A DNA stretch of 64,000 nucleotides, taken from Erodium maritimum. Taxonomy: Eukaryota > Streptophyta > Magnoliopsida > Geraniales > Geraniaceae. The stretch is from NCBI GenBank assembly GCA_963921825.1, contig OY997595.1, forward strand, positions 69,161,879 to 69,225,878, in the 5' to 3' direction. Shown piece after piece: positions 56,308 to 64,000 of the stretch (the first letter of the stretch is position 1; each line of letters begins with the position of its first letter). The notes under the pieces are model-generated. The model did no database searches, was not told the origin of the DNA, and saw only the letters and a list, made by a program, of their open reading frames with translations. Both the position numbers and the translations under genes were made by a program.

Positions 56308-59300
56308 ATGTGTATGAATGTCCGTCGCCTGCGGCGGCGAGTGGCGGCGTTGGTTGAAGGATGGGCTCGAGCGAGGCAATACTCCTCTAGAATACCTCCG
56401 TCTCCGGAGAGCAGCGTGATCAGGGTGTCCAATCATATAGCTCGACTGGGCAGTCCCAAAGATCCCCCGAAGCCCCTCCAGCTGCTCTCTCTCCCGCCTT
56501 TCCCCGCCCATCCTTTGCCTGCCAAGCCCGGTAACAGACGCCGCGTCACCGCCGTCAGCTGGCTCAAGTACTATTTCGACGAACTCGCCGATCCCTCCTC
56601 CACTGTTCAGCCCCTTTTCAACAAGGGCCTCGTCAGTATTTCTCATAATTTTGATTTGTGATTGTGGGTATGGCTTTTGAGTACTGATTTCATAGTTGTA
56701 TTGCAGATTCAGATGGAATGTTCAAAGCTAGAAAGCAATGGGGATAAAATGAAGCACATGAGAAAGGTAATGTGTTGCTGTATTGGATTTATTGCTGCTG
56801 CTGCTTCTTTACCAGTTTAAAAGCTTCATAACCTGCCATTTATTTTAGCTAATGTATCATTTCCATTTGGGTATTTTTCTGTGGATGTGTATGATATGTT
56901 GATGTGGATTTAATTGTTCTACAAATACACACAGCTTTCCTACAGATTAAGCCTGATGAGGTGATGGAAGCAGGGAGTAGAATTTATGTACCCGTTTCGG
57001 TTGTTGAAAGTAGAATTTCCAGGAGGTTCGACACCATACCAAGCGGGACGCTTTATCCAAATGCCGATGAAATCAAGTATTTGCAGAGGCTTGTCAAGTA
57101 CAAGGCATGTCCCAAATTATATTTGGGTCCCTTTTTGACTTGAATGTGTTTCATAAACCTAATGCCTCAAGTTCTATGCTTTATACTGGACTTTTTTTTC
57201 TATAGCATGTGAGAAGTGCAATGCTTGCTAGTTATTAACTGTTGGTTTTGAATTTTAGGACTCTGCTATACTTGTGCTGAATAAACCTCCCAAATTGCCG
57301 GTCAAGGTTAGATTGAGGGTCACATTCTTGGTCGTGTAAGTTTTGAAAGCCACTGTAATGGATTCTGATTTCTCTAGTGTGATTGTGCTGTTAGGGAAAC
57401 CTTCCTGTTCATAACAGCATGGATGCATTGGCAGCTGCAGCATTGTCTTATGATTATGATGAGGTCCCTCAGTTAGTAAGTAACAATCTCAAACTGTACT
57501 CTCTGTAATTGGAGAAGTTGTATATAGAATTTGCAGTGAATATTGAAGAACGGATTCCTCAGAAATTCAACATTTTCTTTATATCGCTGTTCCTTTCATG
57601 GTTCCAAACAACAACCTACAAAATAAGAATTTTTGGCCTTCTATTTATGACATATTTACTGCTATGTTGTTAGTGAATGAAAACCAAAGGTTGGAGTGAA
57701 ACCCGAAAACTATCTGTGTCCATTGGATTGAAGTTTTTAATGGCTAAGTTTGGAAACTTGACTTAACATTGGAAAGTTACATACTTTGGAAAGTTCTAAA
57801 TCTGAACTTAAGTTAGGAATGCTCCAAACTTAACCTCAGCCATTAAAAGTGCAATCCAGTGGCTACAATTAGATTATAGTTTTCATATTAACTTTCCAAC
57901 CTTCAAGTTTTACCTGATTGTTCCTTGTTAGTTACCTTTAGGAGCATATTCTGTTTCATAATCTCATGCGAAATTTTATTAGGTGCATCGTCTTGACAGA
58001 GAGAGCAGTGGCCTCCTTTTGATGGGGAGAACCAGGGAAAGTGTATCTCATCTTCATAGGTTGTTCAGTGACATAAATAAACCAAAGTCCTCTTGTAAGG
58101 TACATAAGTTGCACCAGGATTATCATTCTCTGTAATCTACCTTTATATTTATGGCAGGAAAACCGTTACATTCTAACGGGTAATTGTAGGCTTGGAATGA
58201 TGCATGCAAAGCTACATACCAGAGGTATTGGGCATTGGTCATTGGTTCTCCCAAGGAAAAGGAAGGCTTAATCTCTGCTCCTCTTTCAAAGGTACCGTGT
58301 CCATGATGAACGACAAATTCCAGAACATACATATATATGAAGGCACTAACTACAACTGTAATTGTATTGTGGGCGATAGGTACTTCTTAATGATGGGAAG
58401 ACCGAGAGGATTATCTTGGCTCATCATTCAGCTTTAGAAGCTGCCCAAGAGGCAGTAACTGAATATAGGGTGCTTGGACCTGTGATAAATGGATGTTCTT
58501 GGATCGAACTGCGACCATGTACCAGTCGAAAGCATCAGGTAACATGAGCCTTTTCTCTCTCTTACACAAACACATTCATGCAGGATGAAGTTAGTTGTCT
58601 AGATCTTTACTTACCCGTGTATTTTATTATTTAGGTAAGAAAAAAGTTTAGTCTTAATAAGGGATAATTGCAAAAAAAGTACTTTGAGGTATTAACTTTT
58701 TGCAAGTCTTGGCCTTAATCTTTGCTAATTGTGAAAAGTGCCTTGAACTTGCCTTTTTGTTTCCCTTTGTATAATTAAAAATGGCGATTTTACCCTTGGA
58801 ATTTAAAAAAATTAAAATAACAAGTAAAAATAAAATAAAAATCAGAATTTTCACCTCCCTTAATTTTCTTCCTCTTTGGACGTACAAAGAGGAAGAAAAT
58901 TGAGGAGGTGAAAATTTGGGGTTTTTTGCTTTTTACTTGTAATTTTAAGGGGGAAAATCATCATATTTGACAAATTTACACAAGGTGCAACAGAAAGGCA
59001 AGTTCATGGCACTTTTTTGCAATAATCAAAGAAGAAGGCTACAACTTGCATAAAGCGAATATCTCCAGGAACTATTTTACAATTATCCCTATTAGTAATG
59101 CGATATTACCAGTTTTAGAAGTGCATTTGATGTATATCGGTGCATTGATCAATTGTTGCATTTAATAATCAATAATACTAAACTTGAGAATTACAGAGGT
59201 AGTCGGGTCTAATTTTTAATGCATTGTAAAGCAACAACTTAGTTTCTGGTTCCGTTCAGGTCAAATCAAGAGAGCTGTGTAGTGCAACTATCATTTGCAT

Positions 59301-59715
59301 CATATACATGACAACTTCAATCACAATTTTGTTTTTTTCCCAGCTCCGAGTTCATTGTGCTGAAGCACTGGGCACCCCAATTGTGGGTGACTATAAGTAT
59401 GGCTGGTTCGTGCACCAACGATGGAAGCAACTACCTCCAGTTGATATTGAACCAACGACTGGAAAACCATACAAATTGTTGAGACCAGAAGGTCTGGATG
59501 TACAGAAGGGGAGTGTCTTGTCTAAAGTCCCTTTGTTGCACCTGCATTGTAGAGAGCTTGTGCTTCCCAACATTGAGAAGTTTCTTAGTCTTGTCGGGAA
59601 GCCAGAAATCCACCGTACCGAACCTAGCTCGAAGCCTGATCTTCTTCGGTTTGTTGCACCTATGCCTTCCCACATGAAAATCAGTTGGAATCTTATGTGT
59701 TCTTATTTAGTATAG
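56308..59715 (+). CDS. RluA-type RNA pseudouridine synthase, probably mitochondrial (At1g78910-like)
   Basis: Nine coding exons (56308-56631, 56707-56766, 56946-57104, 57259-57306, 57395-57475, 57983-58099, 58190-58291, 58380-58538, 59344-59715) encode 473 aa. The enzyme converts uridine to pseudouridine in RNA. The catalytic motif is HRLDRESSGLLL with Asp229. The conserved LNKPPKLPV, the RKHQLRVHCAEALGTPIVGD block and the C-terminal FVAPMPSHMKISWNLM are present. The N terminus MCMNVRRLRRRVAALVEGWA is Arg-rich without acids at the start, as in mitochondrial presequences; the ATG at 56314 is a possible alternative start. The intron after exon 3 appears to use a GC donor (AAG followed by GCATGT). 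The last intron carries a family A MITE. The RNA target is unknown. Confidence 0.93.
58661..59089. mobile_element. Foldback MITE (family A), copy 4, in pseudouridine synthase intron
   Basis: GGGATAATTGCAAAAAAAGT and AACTATTTTACAATTATCC are inverted ends. The centre has a long near-perfect hairpin (CTTCCTCTTTG-GACGTA-CAAAGAGGAAG, extended by TTTTCTTC-type arms). Flanks TCTTAATAA and TATTAGTAA match at 7 of 9 bases, a possible decayed target duplication. Confidence 0.75.
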
Positions 59716-60910
59716 GTCTGCATTTTCGTATGTGAACCTTTCATAAATGCATTTCTTTCGTTCAAAGAACAAGAAATGGTCGAATCTGTGCCAAAATGAC
59801 CATCATCATGATCATATCTTTGTTCATAATAGAATAGATTGCCATAAATGGAGAAAGGAGAACCCTCAGATTATACCCTTAAATTTTCTTTTGACAAGAT
59901 CTTAAAGCTTTTGTTCGTGGATCTGTTAAGCTTACAAGCTTAATTGAATCGAAATGAGGAAGGATTTATATTTGAAATTCAGAGAAATGTTTATAGAGAG
60001 AGAGTTGAGCTACGCTAGAAATTACAGGGAAAAGGTACCATATATTAAATAAAAATGAACCATAAATCCTTTTTTAGCTTTAATAGCTCTCATCTCCCAC
60101 GCACGCCGTTCCTCCACGTCTCCGCCAGCAGAACTCAAAGAAGACGCTGACTGTGCCTCCACGTCTCCGCCAGCAGAACTCACGACCACTCAAGGAAGAA
60201 GACGCTGACTGTGCAACAGTATTACGAATCCACCAATAGCAATAGAACACGTGGCCGCGCCACTCCACCTCAGCAATGGACTCACTAAACCAAACCCAGC
60301 ATTTGTGCGCCATGTTTATTTGAATGCACAATATAGGTTAAGAGGCACGTCATCATAACAGGATCTTTGCATATTCATCCACTAGATTGTCTCGTGAACT
60401 CAGCTGTTTAGACTACGTATTAAATCAGTATCTCTATACTTCTCTAGACTGCCTAAAATAGTTCACTTCCTCAACACAAGTTGTCTTCTTAAGATATAAT
60501 GTTTCAGGTTGCACATTAACCATCAACGGTCTAGTTCACTTTCAAACAAGAAACATCCGAGGTTCACATCTAGAAACACGTCACAGAATAAAATAATCAT
60601 GCACCTAATTTCAAGTTTCAAACAAACCAGACAGATCCATGAATCAAATGATATACCTTCAGTTCAAAGTTCAAACATCATGAGTCATAAACCTGAAAAG
60701 GCATCGTCCGCTAACAGACAGATCATCGGTTCATTATCTTTTATTCCGAATAAGAAACAAGAAGCTTCAGTTCACACACCCCTCCATCTAACATCAAATC
60801 AATTGCCTATTCTGTGTATTTGCAAAATTATCTAATGATTCAAGCTGTAAGGAGAGTAATGGGTGTCATATGCCCGTAAAAAAAGAAGCTCGAATGCTTC
60901 TAAACAACTC
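59716..60910. other. Convergent spacer between pseudouridine synthase and H+-PPase genes
   Basis: Mostly AT-rich 3' flanks. At 60111-60214 a 45-bp unit starting CCTCCACGTCTCCGCCAGCA is repeated twice, the second copy with about 13 extra bases. No gene is visible. Confidence 0.5.
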
Positions 60911-61348
60911 TCACAGAAAGATCGGTGCCATCACAAGTGTTATTGTTGCTAGCATTTTTATAAGGACGTGAATTGATGGTCCGGCAGTGTCTTTGAATGG
61001 GTCTCCCACACTGCAAAGACAACAATTAAAACGAGTATTCAGACAGCATTCACCATGATTAAGATCTTTCGTTCAACAGATGATAAAAAATCATGAACTG
61101 GACCATGTTTTCGAGGCCATAAAACAATCAGCAGAATATAAATATAGGGGCACTATCTACTAAATACCACTATTTTAATACACACTACAAACTCATCTGA
61201 GCCATGTTTTTTTAGGGTTTTTTAATAATAAAATAAATTCAAAGTTCTGCACATTTAACATCAGCTGTCATTAATGATTTTTTTTTTATTCTGGACCACC
61301 TATTTTGCTTCATCCAATGGCTCCTAGGGGTTTGTAGTGGATAGCTAT

Positions 61349-61395
<47 letters not shown>

Positions 61396-63820
61396 CAAAA
61401 TTGAATAAATTAATGATATCCCTTTGAAGTTTATGCTTCAAAAAGTTGAAATGATGATTGAGGATAAACTTATCAATTTGAACTTGAACCAGTGCCAAAT
61501 AAATAAAACTAAGAGATCGGATGTGCAACAGAAATCAGCAGGGCATTTGGTACATGTCCTATCTAGCACCAAGTCACCGTAGTGTTATTTATTAGGTATA
61601 TGTCCAAACGGGTGAAACCTACTAGAAACCACTCTTATCCTACAAAGATAGAACCACCATCTATAGGGTTGATGAAACTGTAAAAGAGAATTGATAAAAT
61701 TGTATCAGAGCGTTCATAAAACTCTCAAATTCAATTTTATCAATTCTAGAGGGTGGTTCTCAGTTTGTAGGTTAAGAGATGGTTCTCAATGGATAACTTA
61801 TCTATGCCCAAATCCTAGCAAAAACATTTCATTTAGTAGTTTGTTTTACTTACTTTCAAGCAACCCCGTTTCTTAATTACCTGCAATTTGCACCTTGATA
61901 AACCTATGACGACTTGTTAAAGATCTATCTCTAATTGCACAATAATGTACTTACAATTTCCAATATTGTTGTTCAAGGATACCGAGCGCAGACACAAATT
62001 GCCTAAACCCTGTCTTCGTCCTTCTAGTATGAGTAAAAGGGAAAAAATGACTTACGTGTCTCCAGTAACTGCTGCCTTGTGACATTCACTCCCTTTGCCT
62101 CCAAGAGCACCAGTTTCTATGTACTTCTTTGCATTATCCCATGCACCACCTGATGTGTTGAGGAAAAGAGCCATAAGAATTCCAGACACTGTGGCAAACA
62201 TAAGCATAGCAGCAACAACTTTAGCTCCCAGTAAAGGTTGCCCGGTGTAGAATCCTATTATCCGGAAAACAAAACCTGCAGGAAAAGTTCAATACAAAGT
62301 TAATCACTTACAATGCAAGCATTTACCATAGAAGATAAGCCATAAATTAGTCATATGGAAAGAGAAAAGGTAGAAAGGTTGCACAAGTTCCCAAGTATTG
62401 TAATTCAGTAGGATACTACTGCAGCCTTTGGAAACATAGAAGTTTCCAAGACAACACGAAATAATTTCAAATACATAGCCTTCACTGGCCTTTAAAGTCT
62501 GCAAACTGTATATTATTTGGGGATAAGCACTATGAATTTGATAAATAAAGTTAAACATATAGAAGAAACCAAAGAAAGACTGACAACCAGGGAAAACAAT
62601 AATAGTTCATTTTCATCCAGTTTCAGTACTCAACTCAATTCTAAATAAGGGCCCCAATCCCAGTTTAACGGGTTACCATGTGGCTACTTTTCTATCATTC
62701 AACTCTTATTGTGCCGATCTTTGAACAGTAATGAGGGCAGAAATTATATAGTTTATAAGAGAAGAAAAAGATGTCATTCAAAGTGTCTTAAAGAACTAAA
62801 CTAAAGCAGAATGCATTATGAACAATTAGACATCCATCCTCATTCAAAGTGAGTGTCTTCCATACTTGGTTGTAGAATGTGTGTGTATTGCCTGGGGTGA
62901 AACTGTAAAATGCGACAAGCAAAAAAGAAACTAATTTCCACATCATTATATCCTAAGACAATATTTTCACCCACTCAGAATATAGTTCAACAAACTGTGT
63001 ATTTAGATAGACAACTTCCAACAGAAAGCGTATTAGCTGCTAGATTGAATTATCATAACGCATAACACAAAATAAATTTTGTACGATGAACTGACAACAC
63101 ATCCATCTACAAAAGCTTTATACAATCATATACAGAATACTGAGATCCAAAAAAACAATCTGATGAAGATGGGAAAATGTAGGGGGGAATGAACAAGGCC
63201 AGTAATTAACCTACCGACAGCTATAGGTGATACAATAGCTAAAGCACCAGGTTTGATCATCTCCCTCAGAGACGCAGATGCTACAATGGCGACACAACGA
63301 CCATAATCCGGTTTCTCTGTGTAGTCCTGTGTAATCATGGAAAAAACAAATGCCATAAATAACCGAAGTCAAAGTACAATTCAAAAAATACTGTTAAACA
63401 TCGTGTCTCACCATGATGCCAGGCCTCTCAATAAATTGCCTTCTTACTTCCTTAACAACCTCTTGAGCAGTACGTCCAACTGCAGAACAGGCCCATGCAC
63501 TAAACAGGAAGATAAGCATGGATCCCAGCAACCCCCCAATGAAAACTTCAGGAATAGCAATATCAACCTGAAAGCAGCATGAAGTTGGAAGGTAAAGAAG
63601 GAAACAAAAGTATTTGAAATGGGATTAATACAAGTGGATTCATGATTGTACCTACCTGCTTAAAGGATTCATGTGCAAAGGTTTCTACCTCATCCATATA
63701 TGCACTAAAAAGAAGAAAAGAAGCAAGTGCAGCAGATCCAATGGCAAAACCTTTAGTGGTAGCTTTTGTAGTGTTACCCACAGCATCAAGAACATCAGTT
63801 ATCTCCCTAACACTTTCAGG
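60911..63820 (-). CDS. AVPL1: Type II H+-translocating pyrophosphatase, C-terminal part
   Basis: Five exons are inside the window (63820-63656, 63567-63412, 63326-63215, 62275-62056, 61010-60911) and encode the last 250 aa. The N-terminal two thirds lies beyond the right edge. The pump couples pyrophosphate hydrolysis to proton transport across Golgi-type membranes. [18 protein letters not shown] carries Lys and Thr where K+-dependent pumps have Ala, which marks the K+-independent type II (AVP2/AVPL1, At1g78920). Membrane spans include [37 protein letters not shown] and [20 protein letters not shown]. The conserved [20 protein letters not shown] loop and the C terminus [14 protein letters not shown] are intact. 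Phases of all five exons close; the exon before 63820 is not in view. Confidence 0.95.
61610..61795. repeat. Imperfect foldback in H+-PPase intron
   Basis: GAATTGATAAAATTG and CAATTTTATCAATTC pair exactly across about 40 bases. Outer parts pair loosely (AGAACCACCATCTA against GAGGGTGGTTCTC). It may be a small MITE or a degenerate one. Confidence 0.45.
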
Positions 63821-64000
63821 CTGCAAGATACATGATACTGTATTAAAACAACAAAATAAACAAGGTAGACATATTACTCTCGAGGCAGTATGCAAATCCT
63901 TAAAAGAGGTTAAGTAGAGCCGGTCTAAAATTACATTTATTTCCAACTGCATCTCTGAGTAAGAATTCATTTTCCAGAAAACATTTCCCACTAGCAAGTG

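Overview
The window is nuclear DNA from a flowering plant, most likely a eudicot. Genes are split by many GT-AG introns, the proteins are plant families, and the spaces between them hold plant-type mobile DNA: a Ty1/copia element primed on initiator Met-tRNA, a miniature LTR element (TRIM), LINEs with poly-A tails, tRNA-derived SINEs and many foldback MITEs. I cannot name the species.

Nine protein genes were rebuilt exon by exon, and every splice phase closes. Left to right: an F-box/kelch gene (979-2983, +); a membrane-anchored kelch gene (4633-8238, -); two tandem SHOU4-family genes with the same exon structure (9793-12863 and 15703-17960, both -); a FAM32A-like gene (32854-34458, +); the V-ATPase catalytic subunit VHA-A, 20 coding exons and 623 aa (37795-43777, -); a small reticulon like Arabidopsis RTNLB23 (50284-53938, +); an organelle-targeted RluA-type pseudouridine synthase (56308-59715, +); and the 3' part of a type II (K+-independent) H+-pyrophosphatase gene that runs off the right edge (60911-63820, -). 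From memory, SHOU4, reticulon, VHA-A, pseudouridine synthase and H+-PPase lie together in Arabidopsis around At1g78880-At1g78920, and the two kelch genes have neighbouring relatives at At1g51540/At1g51550, so this looks like ancestral gene order. Three products act on endomembranes: VHA-A and the H+-PPase energise them, and SHOU4 proteins control delivery of cellulose synthase to the plasma membrane. Nothing shows that the genes are co-regulated.

Mobile DNA fills the rest. A complete 8.46-kb copia element (22347-30807) separates SHOU4 copy B from FAM32A. Its 1,688-bp LTRs look identical and it is flanked by a CCCCC target duplication, yet its gag-pol is broken and the reverse-transcriptase active-site motif is deleted. 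It probably sits inside an older Harbinger-like element. Three related LINE derivatives (34.9-37.4, 44.3-45.7 and 46.1-48.5 kb) surround VHA-A and show no reverse-transcriptase domain. A 1.29-kb TRIM occupies the large reticulon intron. Many larger introns carry a foldback MITE, and several MITE families end in GGGATAATTGCAAAAA or a close variant. Two copies have clear 9-bp target duplications, which points to Mutator-like mobilisation.

I found no tRNA, rRNA or CRISPR array and no clear new biochemical system. The most unusual signals are the young but dead copia element, the row of hairpins in its LTRs, the RT-less LINE family and a GC-AG intron in the pseudouridine synthase gene.
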